From a virus: a stretch of 64,000 nt of DNA. The notes below the pieces were generated by a model. It was given only the letters and a program-made list of their open reading frames with translations. It was not told where the DNA came from and ran no database searches. Each line of letters starts with the position of its first letter. The first letter of the stretch is position 1. Of this stretch, positions 33,194-41,982 are shown one piece after another. The translations under genes and the position numbers were made by a program. The DNA lies in IMG/VR virus record IMGVR_UViG_3300032579_000510, positions 1 through 64,000 of that record, one strand, 5' to 3'.

Positions 33194-33609
33194 AAAAATT
33201 ACTAATTGCATTGGCTATTGTATCACTGACTGGCTGTGCTACTATTCAACAAACTACTATCTACAAAGCTATTGTTATGGCTAAGTTTGACAACAATGAA
33301 TACAGTCAAATCAACAGCATTCGTACACAGGCTAATCTAGGTGCAGCTAAATGCGGCACGCCAGAGGTAGTACCTGTAGTAGAAAACTTATACTATAAAT
33401 CAGTAGAATTAAAAAATTACTCAGCTAGTATTCCGCATAATGAAGAAGCAACCAAGATGGGCGCAGAACTTGCTGAAATAGTCAAAGGACTAAATGAAAG
33501 ATATCACGGCACAGAACCTGTAAGCTCTGGCTATTGTACTCTTAAATTTGGTACTATTGAGAAAAATGCAGTAACCATTCAAAATGTTATAGGAGCGAAA
33601 CCAAGATGA
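33190..33609 (+). CDS. Second lysis-cassette lipoprotein
   Basis: 139 residues. MKKLLIALAIVSLTGCATI has the lipobox LTGC. The mature part is helical with single cysteines and an IHNEEATKMG-like stretch. Two lipoproteins in a row in one cassette is unusual; it may be a second o-spanin or a periplasmic accessory. Overlaps the next start by 4 nt. Confidence 0.65.
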   Translation: MKKLLIALAIVSLTGCATIQQTTIYKAIVMAKFDNNEYSQINSIRTQANLGAAKCGTPEVVPVVENLYYKSVELKNYSASIPHNEEATKMGAELAEIVKGLNERYHGTEPVSSGYCTLKFGTIEKNAVTIQNVIGAKPR

Positions 33610-33800
33610 GTACCATAGCACAAGCACAGGAATTAGAAGCACAACACAATGCTGGACAATTATCATCCAGTGAATATAAAGAATTATTAGAAGACTTACA
33701 ACACACTGCCGCTGTAGAAGAAGCCGCAGGTGACATGGCAAAATTAACTCAGATACACCAAGTAATAGAAGGATTAAAAGTAGCCGCTGGTCTAGTTTAA
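33606..33800 (+). CDS. Small helical protein of the lysis operon
   Basis: 64 residues, almost all helical (MSTIAQAQELEAQHNAGQLS... IHQVIEGLKVAAGLV). Start overlaps the lipoprotein stop. Function unknown. Confidence 0.6.
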   Translation: MSTIAQAQELEAQHNAGQLSSSEYKELLEDLQHTAAVEEAAGDMAKLTQIHQVIEGLKVAAGLV

Positions 33801-33809
33801 TCCAAAATC

Positions 33810-33817
33810 AATAAATA
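33810..33817 (+). promoter_or_regulatory. Late promoter box (AATAAATA) before holin
   Basis: Followed by a short leader with TTAGGAGCT before ATG 33849. Confidence 0.55.
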
Positions 33818-33848
33818 CTATTATAATCAAGCATTAGGAGCTTAGACA

Positions 33849-34424
33849 ATGACAACAAAAGTAGAAAAACCAAAAGAAGATTTTATGACCAGCAAGTGGC
33901 GCCCAATGATGGCTATGACATACATGGCTACTATTTGGTTTGACTTTATCTTAGGTCCAATTTTATTCAACATTTTACAGTATTACAATCCAGGACAAGC
34001 AGTTACTAGTTGGACACCGTTGACCTTACAAGGTGGTGGCCTATATCACTTGGCAATGGGTACTATTTTAGGTATCTCAGCATACACACGTGGTAAAGAA
34101 AAAGTAGCGGCTATTGAGAACGAAAAACCTTTTAGTGAAGGGTTTGGAGGCACCCCAGTAGCAAGTCCTTCAGCAGAGCCACAATGGGTTAGTGCTCCGC
34201 CGCAACAAGGCATTACTCCACAACAAACATGGGCTCAGCCAGCAGCACCTGTAGCAGATCCAACACCTGCTCCAGTGGTTCCAGCACCAACAACACCAAC
34301 ACCTGCTCCAGTAGACACTGGTCCTGCTCCAGTAGACAACAGTGTAGTTAGTGATGCACCAGCAGCTGCACCAGCAGTAGATCCAACAGACCCAGATCGT
34401 CCACTACGTCGCGTAAAAAAATAA
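33849..34424 (+). CDS. Holin (3TM type) with Pro-rich tail
   Basis: 191 residues. Residues ~15-80 are the holin core (WRPMMAMTYMATIWFDFILG, then PILFNILQYYN, LYHLAMGTILGISAYTRG), as in the 3-TM phage holin family. The C-terminal ~100 residues are Pro/Ala/Thr repeats (e.g. PAPVVPAPTTPTPAPVDTGP). The tail is longer than usual for holins and could tune timing. It is the last gene of the lysis region and is followed by a terminator. Confidence 0.78.
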   Translation: MTTKVEKPKEDFMTSKWRPMMAMTYMATIWFDFILGPILFNILQYYNPGQAVTSWTPLTLQGGGLYHLAMGTILGISAYTRGKEKVAAIENEKPFSEGFGGTPVASPSAEPQWVSAPPQQGITPQQTWAQPAAPVADPTPAPVVPAPTTPTPAPVDTGPAPVDNSVVSDAPAAAPAVDPTDPDRPLRRVKK

Positions 34425-34436
34425 ACTAGACATTAG

Positions 34437-34465
34437 TTGACATTAAATAAAAGGTAAGCTATAAT
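34437..34465 (+). promoter_or_regulatory. Sigma-70 promoter inside terminator hairpin
   Basis: TTGACA (34437-34442), 17-nt spacer, TATAAT (34460-34465). The -10 lies at the inner stem and loop of the hairpin 34449-34484. Transcripts would start near 34472 and lose the 5' arm. Confidence 0.8.
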
Positions 34466-34487
34466 AACATATAGTTTACCTTTTTTT
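34449..34487 (+). terminator. Intrinsic terminator overlapping a promoter
   Basis: 15-bp stem AAAAGGTAAGCTATA / TATAGTTTACCTTTT with one G-U pair, a 6-nt loop and a run of seven T. It ends the lysis operon and covers the promoter of the next gene. Confidence 0.85.
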
Positions 34488-34505
34488 ATCAATCAGGAGT
34501 TTGGA

Positions 34506-35222
34506 ATGTTACAAGGCGAAGAGCAAGGACCTCTATTAGAAAGTCTAATCTATTTAAATCAAAGTAAAGTTATCGTAGAGGTAGGCGTTGCTGAAGCTAA
34601 ATCTACACACTTCTTATGCGAAGGTGCTAAGGCAGTTGGTGGATTTGTATATGGTTATGATCTATGGGACACACATGGATTAAACAATCAATTTGAACAT
34701 TGGTCTAGCAAAGAAAAATGTGAAGATTACCTAAAATCAAAAGGTCATGTAAATTTTGAACTCACTAAGATCAACAGCAAAACTCCTGAGTTTCATGAAT
34801 TAATTAAGTCAAAGCATCCACGTATTGATCTAGCATTCATTGATGGATGTCACAGCTATGAAGGTATCTTAAATGACTTTAATGCAATCTACCCACAACT
34901 AAGTGAAACTGGTGTTATTGTATTCCATGATACTATGAGTATTGACGGTTGCAGAGAATTAATGATTGACCTACGTACTAAATTCTTTGATGGTACATTT
35001 GATTTAATCACATTCCCGTATGGTAGTATGGTCTATGGGGATGGCAACAAAGTTGATCGCCGCACAGGCATCAGCGTACTGGCCAAACGTGGATTTGCTA
35101 CAATACCACAGGCCTGTGACGAAATCTGTAACCTAGATGATCATACACAAGATATCTATGTTAAAGAAGAAGAGTGGTATGAGTCAGAGCTTAAAAAAGC
35201 TAAAAAAGTAAAAACTAAATAA
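34506..35222 (+). CDS. SAM-dependent methyltransferase (class I)
   Basis: 238 residues. VIVEVGVAEAKSTHFL is motif I of a class I methyltransferase, GFVYGYDLWD motif II, and PRIDLAFIDGCHSYEGILNDF plus ETGVIVFHDT the substrate and metal-type sites typical of the Methyltransf_24/cephalosporin-hydroxylase group. It may act on sugars or small molecules, in line with the glycan-directed enzymes nearby. It starts behind CAGGAG and the promoter at 34437. Confidence 0.82.
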   Translation: MLQGEEQGPLLESLIYLNQSKVIVEVGVAEAKSTHFLCEGAKAVGGFVYGYDLWDTHGLNNQFEHWSSKEKCEDYLKSKGHVNFELTKINSKTPEFHELIKSKHPRIDLAFIDGCHSYEGILNDFNAIYPQLSETGVIVFHDTMSIDGCRELMIDLRTKFFDGTFDLITFPYGSMVYGDGNKVDRRTGISVLAKRGFATIPQACDEICNLDDHTQDIYVKEEEWYESELKKAKKVKTK

Positions 35223-35224
35223 TA

Positions 35225-35253
35225 TTGACAAAACCTTAATTTTATTGTAATAT
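35225..35253 (+). promoter_or_regulatory. Sigma-70 promoter, near-leaderless DnaJ transcript
   Basis: TTGACA (35225-35230), 17-nt spacer, TAATAT (35248-35253), with TATAAT also at 35251. The start codon ATG 35260 lies 6 nt after the -10 and has no Shine-Dalgarno. Confidence 0.65.
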
Positions 35254-35259
35254 AATAAT

Positions 35260-36117
35260 ATGGCAAACGCATATGAAATATTAGGAGTGCCTAAAGGGGC
35301 TTCTGATTCAGACATTAAAAAGGCTTACCGCAGGCTTGCGGGCCAACATCACCCTGACAAAGGTGGTGATACAGCCAAATTCCAAGAAATACAAAATGCT
35401 TATGAAACCCTAAGCGATCCTCAAAAACGTGCTCAACATGATAATCCAAATCCATTTGGGCACGGATTCCAAGGGCATCCAGGTGGCAGTCATTTTGAAT
35501 TCCACTTTGGTGGAGGTGGTCCAGAAGACATATTCCAACAGTTTTTTAACCAAGGATTTGGCGGACATAACCCATTTCAAAGACATCAACAACCCCGTCG
35601 TAATAAAGATCTACGTGTGCAATTGACTATTAGTCTAGCCAGCACCTTAGAACAACAAAAGAAAACAATCTCAGTACAGACTACCAAAGGCGATCGTTAC
35701 AATGTAGATGTTGATATCCCTAGAGGTATTAACAATGGCACTACTATCAAGTACACTCAATTGGGTGATAACATGTTTGATACCTTGACAAGAGGTGATT
35801 TATATGTTATAATTAACGTAGAAAATGACAGTCGCTTTGAGATACATGGTATCAACCTAGTAGCTAATTTGGAAATAAACAGCATAGAAGCTATGCTAGG
35901 TGTAGATAAAATTGTCCAAGGCGTTGATGGAAAAGAGTACGCAGTTAAAATTCCACAAGGCTGTCAATACGGTACTAAATTTGGCCTACAAGGTCAAGGC
36001 TTATATCAAATGAACACACAACATCGTGGGGATTTGATTGTTAACGTTGTAGTTAAGACTCCAGTATTATCTGAACTACAATTAAACATGCTTAGAAACA
36101 TTAACATCATTCAATAA
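35260..36117 (+). CDS. DnaJ/CbpA-like co-chaperone
   Basis: 285 residues. A J-domain at 1-66 with the HPD motif at ~31 ([11 protein letters not shown]) that stimulates DnaK; a Gly/Phe-rich linker ([20 protein letters not shown]); and the beta-sheet C-terminal client domains. There is no zinc-finger (CXXCXGXG), so it is a class B/CbpA type. DnaK is absent, so host DnaK is the likely partner. The ClpA gene follows 23 nt later. Confidence 0.92.
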   Translation: MANAYEILGVPKGASDSDIKKAYRRLAGQHHPDKGGDTAKFQEIQNAYETLSDPQKRAQHDNPNPFGHGFQGHPGGSHFEFHFGGGGPEDIFQQFFNQGFGGHNPFQRHQQPRRNKDLRVQLTISLASTLEQQKKTISVQTTKGDRYNVDVDIPRGINNGTTIKYTQLGDNMFDTLTRGDLYVIINVENDSRFEIHGINLVANLEINSIEAMLGVDKIVQGVDGKEYAVKIPQGCQYGTKFGLQGQGLYQMNTQHRGDLIVNVVVKTPVLSELQLNMLRNINIIQ

Positions 36118-36120
36118 ATA
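36113..36120 (+). promoter_or_regulatory. Late promoter box (AATAAATA) before clpA
   Basis: It overlaps the DnaJ stop codon; TAGGAC leads into the TTG start of the ClpA gene at 36141. Confidence 0.45.
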
Positions 36121-36140
36121 TTTTTATATAGGACATAATC

Positions 36141-38444
36141 TTGGCTGACATGCAAAACAATCCTGAGATAGAACACATCATTAACACTGCCTGTGTTCTA
36201 GCCAAAGACTACAAACATGAATATGTTACACTAGAACATCTATTAATTGCCTTAATAGAATCTAAAAACTTTAACAAGTTAGTCACTGACTATGGTGTTG
36301 ATGTAGAAAATCTTCTACGCGACTTATATGATTATATTGGTCGTCAAACACATCTAGTCAACGAAATTAAACCAGATCTAACCCCAATGCGTACACACAG
36401 CCTAGAGCGTGTGTTTAATCGTGCATTTACACAGGTCTTGTTTAGTGCTCGTGATCAAATGGAACCTATTGATTTATTCTTGAGCATTAGTCAAGAACCT
36501 AATAGCCATGCAGCATACTTTATGCTCAAATGGGGTATTAACCGCAAACAACTAATTGACTTTTTTGCAGAACAAAACAGCGATCGTTTTAATCGTGCTA
36601 AGAAAGTTGAAAGTACTAAGAAAGACTTTGCTGATAAGATTCTAGCAGAATACTGCACAGACTTAAACGCACAGGTCGTAGAAGGTAAGATTGATCCCGT
36701 AATTGGTCGTGCTTATGAATTAGAAGAAATTGCACAGGTTCTAGCACGTCGTAATAAATCCAATGTACTTATGATTGGTGATCCTGGTGTGGGCAAGACT
36801 GCTATTGCAGAAGGCCTAGCATATAAGATTGTCAATGGTGAAGTACCAGAATATTTAAAACCTTACACAGTATTCAACTTAGAAATTGGCAGTTTACTAG
36901 CTGGTAGTAAGTATCGTGGCGAGTTTGAAGAAAAACTCAAAGATGTACTACACGCCCTAGGTCAAAAAGGCAACTCAATCTTGTTTATTGATGAAGCACA
37001 TCAAATGCAAGGTGCTGGGTCAGGTGGCTCTAGTCAAGTAGACTTTGCTAATATGCTTAAACCAGCATTGGCCAAGGGCAAGATTAAAGTTATTGCATCA
37101 ACTACGTTTGAAGAGTATACTCAATCGTTTGAAAAAGATCGTGCGCTAATGCGCAGATTCTACAAACTAAATGTAGATGAACCTACGCCAGCTGTGGCCA
37201 AAGATATCTTGTACGGATTAAGAACACACTTTGAAAAATTCCACGGCGGGGTTATCACAGATGATGCTATTGAAGCCGCAGTGGATCTAAGTGTACGTTA
37301 TCAAACAGACAAACGTTTGCCAGACAAGGCCATTGATTTGATTGACATGAGTTCAGCTAAACTTAAGATTCAAAATCCAGACTTTGTAGTTACTAAACTA
37401 GACATTGTTGATACTATCAGCAAAGCCACTAAGATTCCTAAAGAGAATTTGTTAAGTGAAAAAGCCACAGAAAGTCTAGTTAACCTTGAAGCTACAATCA
37501 AGGACAAACTATACGGCCAAGATAGTGCTGTAGATCAAGTATTAGAAAAGATCTATGTTGCCAAAGCTGGTATGAAATCACACAACAAGCCTGTAGGTAA
37601 CTTCTTGTTCCTAGGACCAACTGGTACTGGTAAAACAGAACTATGTAAACTACTCAGCGAATCGTTGAGCATGAAACTCTTACGCTTTGATATGAGTGAA
37701 TATCAAGAGAAGCATGCTATGGCTAAACTTATTGGTGCTCCCCCAGGCTATGTTGGCTATGAAGACGGCAATCTAGGTGGTGGCTTATTGATCAGTGAAA
37801 TTGAACGTAACCCACATGCTATTATCTTGTTAGATGAAATTGAAAAAGCACACCCAGATATCAGTAACTTATTGTTACAGATCATGGATGAGGGCTACAT
37901 TACAGGATCTAACGGTAAGAAAGCAGATGCACGTCACTGTATCCTTATCCTTACTTCAAATCTAGGTGCTGCAGATGGTGAACAAAATGCTATTGGTTTT
38001 GGTAGATCATTGCAAAAAGAAGGCACAGATGACGAAGCGGCTAAGAAGTTCTTTAAACCAGAATTCCGTAACAGACTTGATGCTGTAGTTAAGTTTGGTA
38101 AACTTGATAAATTGGCTATGAAGAAAATTGTTGTCAAATTCTTAAATGAATTAAATGACCTACTAGAAGAAAAGAATATCAAAGTTCGTTCATCAGAAGC
38201 CCTAGTAGATCACTTAACAGAAGTTGGATTTGATCCTGCAATGGGCGCACGCCCGCTAGCACGTAAGATTAACGAACTTATCAAAGTACCGCTAAGTAAG
38301 AAAATCTTATTTGAGCACATAGAATCTGGTAGTGTAGTTACCGCTGATTACAGTGAAGATGTTGTTAAATTTATTGTAATTCCGCCTGCACTTGATCTAT
38401 TAGAAAACAAAACCGTTGACGAAAACGGCTACATTGTAGCATAA
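36141..38444 (+). CDS. clpA: ClpA-like AAA+ unfoldase
   Basis: 767 residues, close to E. coli ClpA (758). Residues ~5-75 are a Clp_N repeat domain ([23 protein letters not shown]). AAA domain 1: Walker [10 protein letters not shown] at ~213, then [13 protein letters not shown]. Domain 2: Walker [10 protein letters not shown] at ~493, [20 protein letters not shown] at ~616 is the IGF/IGL loop used to bind the ClpP ring. No ClpP is seen, so it likely works with host ClpP. It starts with TTG behind TAGGAC. Confidence 0.93.
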   Translation: MADMQNNPEIEHIINTACVLAKDYKHEYVTLEHLLIALIESKNFNKLVTDYGVDVENLLRDLYDYIGRQTHLVNEIKPDLTPMRTHSLERVFNRAFTQVLFSARDQMEPIDLFLSISQEPNSHAAYFMLKWGINRKQLIDFFAEQNSDRFNRAKKVESTKKDFADKILAEYCTDLNAQVVEGKIDPVIGRAYELEEIAQVLARRNKSNVLMIGDPGVGKTAIAEGLAYKIVNGEVPEYLKPYTVFNLEIGSLLAGSKYRGEFEEKLKDVLHALGQKGNSILFIDEAHQMQGAGSGGSSQVDFANMLKPALAKGKIKVIASTTFEEYTQSFEKDRALMRRFYKLNVDEPTPAVAKDILYGLRTHFEKFHGGVITDDAIEAAVDLSVRYQTDKRLPDKAIDLIDMSSAKLKIQNPDFVVTKLDIVDTISKATKIPKENLLSEKATESLVNLEATIKDKLYGQDSAVDQVLEKIYVAKAGMKSHNKPVGNFLFLGPTGTGKTELCKLLSESLSMKLLRFDMSEYQEKHAMAKLIGAPPGYVGYEDGNLGGGLLISEIERNPHAIILLDEIEKAHPDISNLLLQIMDEGYITGSNGKKADARHCILILTSNLGAADGEQNAIGFGRSLQKEGTDDEAAKKFFKPEFRNRLDAVVKFGKLDKLAMKKIVVKFLNELNDLLEEKNIKVRSSEALVDHLTEVGFDPAMGARPLARKINELIKVPLSKKILFEHIESGSVVTADYSEDVVKFIVIPPALDLLENKTVDENGYIVA

Positions 38445-38504
38445 TAATTTTAGCCGTGAATTTTGCCCTGGTAAATAATAGCATATTATTTAGGAATTAT
38501 AATC

Positions 38505-38669
38505 GTGGCAAAATTACATGAAGAAACCGTAGTAATCACAGTGAGTAAACTGCTAAAGAATGACGAAGATGCTTCAGAAATCTTAACCAGTGACACTGTA
38601 GCAAGTCTAGAGGCAGTAGTAGCAGAACTCGCTGGCGCAGGTGCGTTAGTAGAAATAACAGTAGCATAA
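38505..38669 (+). CDS. 54-residue protein, function unknown
   Basis: GTG start behind TAGGAATTATAATC. The product begins MAKLHEETVVITVSKLLKNDED and ends ALVEITVA. Acidic with a beta-alpha-beta feel. It lies in an otherwise empty 250-nt gap, and its minus-strand overlaps are less convincing. A hairpin AAATAATA-GCA-TATTATTT (38473-38491) precedes it. Confidence 0.55.
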   Translation: MAKLHEETVVITVSKLLKNDEDASEILTSDTVASLEAVVAELAGAGALVEITVA

Positions 38670-38693
38670 TTCAATTTAAAAGAGAGATTTTCA

Positions 38694-39536
38694 ATGAGCA
38701 AACAATCAAAACGTATCAAACCTAACTCACCTAAAATGATGCAGGTTAATGTTCCAGCAGCAAATGCACAATCACAAGCGCAATCTGGACAATTTGACTT
38801 TAGTAAAGTACATGTCCACTTTGGTATCCCAGCATATGGCGGTATGATTACAGAACCTTGCTTTACTAGTTTCTTACGTTTTATCTTAATGGCAAGTAAG
38901 ATGAACCTACAATGGTCATTAGACACTATGGTTAATGAGTCATTGGTTACACGTGCTCGTAACAACTTGATGGCTAAGATGATGACCAACACTGCGGCCA
39001 CACACTTTATGTTCATTGACGCAGACATCCGCTTCCAACCAGAAGCTATCTTTATGATGCTGGCCACTGATAAAGATGTTATTGGTGGATTGTATCCTAA
39101 GAAAGCACTACCAATTAGCTATGTAATTAACGTTAAACCTGGTACAATGATTCAAAATGATATTTTCCCAGTAGACACAATGGGCACAGGCTTTATGATG
39201 TTCAAACGTCATGTATATGAAAAACTATGTGCTGCACATCCAGAAACAAAATACGTGGATGATGTGGGTCTAGGTAAACAATACGAGCCAACCATGTATG
39301 CTATCTTTGACTGTGAGATTGATGAAAAAGGTCACTATCTAAGTGAAGATTGGACATTCTGTCGTCGTTGGGCTAAACTAGGTGGTGAGATCTATGCTCA
39401 CGCTAAAGTGTTACTAAACCACAGTGGTCACTATGAGTTTGCAGGTGATCTAAGTGTGTTAACTGGTGGTAAACCAACAATGCCTGATATTACTCCAGAC
39501 CAAATAGCTGCAAAACAAGCACAACAAGCAGCCTAA
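38694..39536 (+). CDS. Glycosyltransferase, GT-A type
   Basis: 280 residues. After a Gln/Ala-rich lead the GT-A core follows: GIPAYGGMITEPCFTSFLRF, ARNNLMAKMM, and HFMFIDADIRFQPEAI with the DxD-type metal motif; then GGLYPKK and LSEDWTFCRRWAKLGG. Likely transfers a sugar to a virion or host target. AGAGAGA precedes the ATG. It overlaps the next gene by one base. Confidence 0.8.
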   Translation: MSKQSKRIKPNSPKMMQVNVPAANAQSQAQSGQFDFSKVHVHFGIPAYGGMITEPCFTSFLRFILMASKMNLQWSLDTMVNESLVTRARNNLMAKMMTNTAATHFMFIDADIRFQPEAIFMMLATDKDVIGGLYPKKALPISYVINVKPGTMIQNDIFPVDTMGTGFMMFKRHVYEKLCAAHPETKYVDDVGLGKQYEPTMYAIFDCEIDEKGHYLSEDWTFCRRWAKLGGEIYAHAKVLLNHSGHYEFAGDLSVLTGGKPTMPDITPDQIAAKQAQQAA

Positions 39537-39982
39537 TGACCGAAGAAAAACTGAGTTTCGTAGTAACCCTTAGTGGTACATTTTGGGAGAAACGACCTCA
39601 GTTTTCTATTTGGCTTGATGATCACATTGTCATACAGAGTGAAATTCCTGATTCTGCTCAACACCTTATAAAGTTTGAGCATACAATTGGTGAAGGCCCA
39701 CATAGTCTTAAAATTCGTTTAGAAAACAAGACCAATGATGACACTGTAATTGAGAATGGTGAAGTCATTAAAGATATGTTGCTGAACATAGATGACATTA
39801 CCATTGATGATATTAGCCTTGGCAATCTATTATGGACTGCTGAATACAAATTAGACAAACCCCAACAATATAATAATCAAACTATTGATCATTTAGATAG
39901 CTGTGTTAATCTAGGGTGGAATGGTACTTACATTCTTAATTTTAGTAGTCCGTTTTACATCTGGTTACTTGAGAAACTCTAA
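39536..39982 (+). CDS. Beta-sandwich, carbohydrate-binding-like protein
   Basis: 148 residues. LSFVVTLSGTFWEKRPQFSIWLDD, then GEGPHSLKIRLENKT and ITIDDISLGNL. The arrangement suggests a CBM-like beta-sandwich as seen in xylan-binding modules. It is coupled by overlap to the glycosyltransferase, so binding of glycans is plausible. The protein at 40807 is a similar type. Confidence 0.55.
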   Translation: MTEEKLSFVVTLSGTFWEKRPQFSIWLDDHIVIQSEIPDSAQHLIKFEHTIGEGPHSLKIRLENKTNDDTVIENGEVIKDMLLNIDDITIDDISLGNLLWTAEYKLDKPQQYNNQTIDHLDSCVNLGWNGTYILNFSSPFYIWLLEKL

Positions 39983-39990
39983 GATAAATA
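39983..39990 (+). promoter_or_regulatory. Late promoter box (GATAAATA)
   Basis: The box is 22 nt before ATG 40013, with a weak ACGGA between them. Confidence 0.6.
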
Positions 39991-40012
39991 TAGTAACATC
40001 TACGGATTTACT

Positions 40013-40804
40013 ATGTTATTAACTGAATTATACGAAACTAAACAACCCAAGCATGCAGCATTTTGTTTTGGCCGCATGAACCCGCCTACCATTGGTCACG
40101 CTCAACTAATGGCCACCACACAAAAAGCTGGTAAAGGTGGTGACTATTACATATTCCTTAGTCACACACAAGATCGCAAAGACAATCCCCTAGACTACGA
40201 TACTAAAATCAAATTTATTAAACAGATGTTTCCTAAATATGCTGGCCATGTTAGCACAACTGAGTTACGCACTATCATAGAAATAGCTGGATTTTTATAT
40301 GATCATGGATACACACATGTTACCTTTGTAGCGGGTAGTGATAGACTAGAAGCATTCCAAAAACTACTCACCAGTTATAATGGTGTAGAAGGCAAGAAAA
40401 CCTACTATAAATTTGCTAATATTGATTTTGTATCAAGTGGCGAACGTGAAGACGGTGCAGAAGGCGTAGAAGGCGTTAGTGCTAGTCAAGCACGTGCGGC
40501 CGCAATGGCCAATAATATGCAGGCTTTTTCACAGGCCACAGGTGCAGGTAAATTTGCACAGTCACTATTCCAAGCAGTTAGAGCTGGTATGGGTCTAACT
40601 GAAAATATTGCTGAAGCAGGTGGAGTGGGTGTAGTTAAAGGTGGCGATCGTAGATATAATAACAGTCTAACAGTAGATGTAAAACCTAACACACTTGGTA
40701 AAGAAATGAAAGCATTTGGTCTAGTAGGCCGCAAAAATCCAGGTGCACCAACACGACAAATTCCAGTTGGTAAGAATGTAGGCAAAGGCAAGAAACCTGT
40801 TTAA
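40013..40804 (+). CDS. NMN/cytidylyltransferase-like enzyme with CTS-like N-terminus
   Basis: 263 residues. AFCFGRMNPPTIGHAQL is the nucleotidyltransferase GxxNPxxxGH signature (residues ~17-32); GVSASQARAAA is the ISSTxIR-like second site. Such enzymes join a nucleotide to NMN, pantetheine-P or a sugar-P; NMN adenylyltransferase is the best guess. The C-terminal ~80 residues are basic and disordered. The N-terminus MLLTELYE resembles T4 Alt (MELITELFDE), a capsid-targeting peptide with the (L)xE cut site of gp21. This suggests it is packed in the head (inference). Confidence 0.8.
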   Translation: MLLTELYETKQPKHAAFCFGRMNPPTIGHAQLMATTQKAGKGGDYYIFLSHTQDRKDNPLDYDTKIKFIKQMFPKYAGHVSTTELRTIIEIAGFLYDHGYTHVTFVAGSDRLEAFQKLLTSYNGVEGKKTYYKFANIDFVSSGEREDGAEGVEGVSASQARAAAMANNMQAFSQATGAGKFAQSLFQAVRAGMGLTENIAEAGGVGVVKGGDRRYNNSLTVDVKPNTLGKEMKAFGLVGRKNPGAPTRQIPVGKNVGKGKKPV

Positions 40805-40806
40805 TC

Positions 40807-41121
40807 ATGGCAGAAGTTAGTCTGAGTGTACAAGTGCAGGTACTGCAGCCTAGATGGATTGATCATGAACGTAATCGTTATCGCTTGTATGTCAATGATG
40901 ATCTAATTACAGAACGTACTTGGATTTGGAACATAGACACTGTAATTGAAGAAAATATACTAGTTGATGTTCCCCCACACCTATCACATACTGTTAGAAT
41001 AGAACCTATCCTAGAACCTAGGTCTATAGCACAATTTGGCCTACGTAATTTCAAAGTAAACAATTGGCCTAAACCAGATTGGGGTGGTGCGAAGACTCAA
41101 CTAAGTTTTATTATAGAATAA
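40807..41121 (+). CDS. Small beta-sandwich protein
   Basis: 104 residues. VSLSVQVQVLQPRWIDHERN, RTWIWNIDTVIEENILVDVP and a C-terminal WGGAKTQLSFIIE. All-beta sequence akin to the 39536 protein and perhaps a related binding module. It starts just after the preceding stop. Confidence 0.55.
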   Translation: MAEVSLSVQVQVLQPRWIDHERNRYRLYVNDDLITERTWIWNIDTVIEENILVDVPPHLSHTVRIEPILEPRSIAQFGLRNFKVNNWPKPDWGGAKTQLSFIIE

Positions 41122-41124
41122 ATA
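41117..41124 (+). promoter_or_regulatory. Late promoter box (AATAAATA)
   Basis: Overlaps the preceding stop; leader with TTAGGAAAT before ATG 41145. Confidence 0.5.
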
Positions 41125-41144
41125 CACTATATTAGGAAATTATT

Positions 41145-41540
41145 ATGAAACCATCAGAATTTATTAAAGAAGAATTTGACAGCAAAGAATACAATGATGA
41201 AGCAGGTATGGTAGAAAACAACCTTGTAACTATCATGCGTTCATTAGTAGACTTGGCCAATCACATCAAACACGATGACAATCTACCTGAATGGTGCCAA
41301 GAAAAAATCGCCGCAGTTAAGGGTATGATGGTTAGTGTTAGTGATTATATTGTCAGTCAAAAATCATTAGGTATTGATCCTAAAGTAGACCAAGTATCAG
41401 AAGATGCCAGTGGCGGTGGTACATCAAGCGGTGGTATTGCTACTACTCCTATGGGTGGCATGGCTAAACGTAGCCAAGTAGGTAGCTTGTTTGGTGGCAC
41501 TTACCAACAACCTAAAAAAAGCAAGGCTAAAAAGAAATAA
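41145..41540 (+). CDS. Putative internal head protein with CTS-like N-terminus
   Basis: 131 residues. MKPSEFIKE is a short amphipathic start ending in IxE, very like T4 capsid-targeting sequences (IPIII MKTYQEFIAE). The middle is helical (VTIMRSLVDLANHIKH, IAAVKGMMVSVSDYI). The C-terminus is Gly/Ser-rich and basic (QQPKKSKAKKK), as in DNA-associated internal proteins. It overlaps the Dps gene (TAATGG). Confidence 0.6.
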   Translation: MKPSEFIKEEFDSKEYNDEAGMVENNLVTIMRSLVDLANHIKHDDNLPEWCQEKIAAVKGMMVSVSDYIVSQKSLGIDPKVDQVSEDASGGGTSSGGIATTPMGGMAKRSQVGSLFGGTYQQPKKSKAKKK

Positions 41541-41980
41541 TGGATAAGTTTTCAACGCAGTTAAAGATTGCTTTTGCTAGCCAATATGCGTTTGCTATCA
41601 AAGCACAGAACTTTCACTGGAACGTGGAAGGTCCAGAGTTCTATCAACTGCATTTGTTGTTTGAAACAATCTACAACGAAGTCTACGGTGCCGTGGATGA
41701 TTTTGCAGAAAATATCCGTAAGATCAAAGCCTATACTCCAGCAAGCCTAGAACGTTTTTCATCATTGACCGCAGTTGATGATGAACTAGCAGTTTTAGAT
41801 CCACAGGCTATGGTAGCAGAATTATTGGGCGATGCTGAAAAAATGCAAGAAATTATGAAAGTGTTGTTTGTTGAAGCTGAAAGTCTTGGGCATCACGGCC
41901 TAAGCAACTTCCTAGCAGATCGTCAAGATGCATTTGCTAAACACGCTTGGTTCTTACGTGCAACACTTAAAGGTAACTAA
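41540..41980 (+). CDS. dps: Dps/ferritin-like protein
   Basis: 146 residues. The Dps four-helix bundle with the ferroxidase residues: QNFHWNVEGPEF (His26), YQLHLLFE (His38), and AVDDFAENI (Asp53, Glu57). Dps shells bind DNA and oxidise iron, which protects DNA from hydroxyl radicals. A phage copy could protect phage or degraded host DNA, or be packaged. It starts one base before the end of the gene with a CTS-like start. Its own N-terminus is an ordinary Dps start. Confidence 0.9.
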   Translation: MDKFSTQLKIAFASQYAFAIKAQNFHWNVEGPEFYQLHLLFETIYNEVYGAVDDFAENIRKIKAYTPASLERFSSLTAVDDELAVLDPQAMVAELLGDAEKMQEIMKVLFVEAESLGHHGLSNFLADRQDAFAKHAWFLRATLKGN

Positions 41981-41982
41981 TT

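Noticed and set aside
38486-39067. A 193-residue reading frame on the minus strand.
   Set aside because: It is antisense to a clear glycosyltransferase and a short plus-strand gene, and has no domain, ribosome site or promoter.
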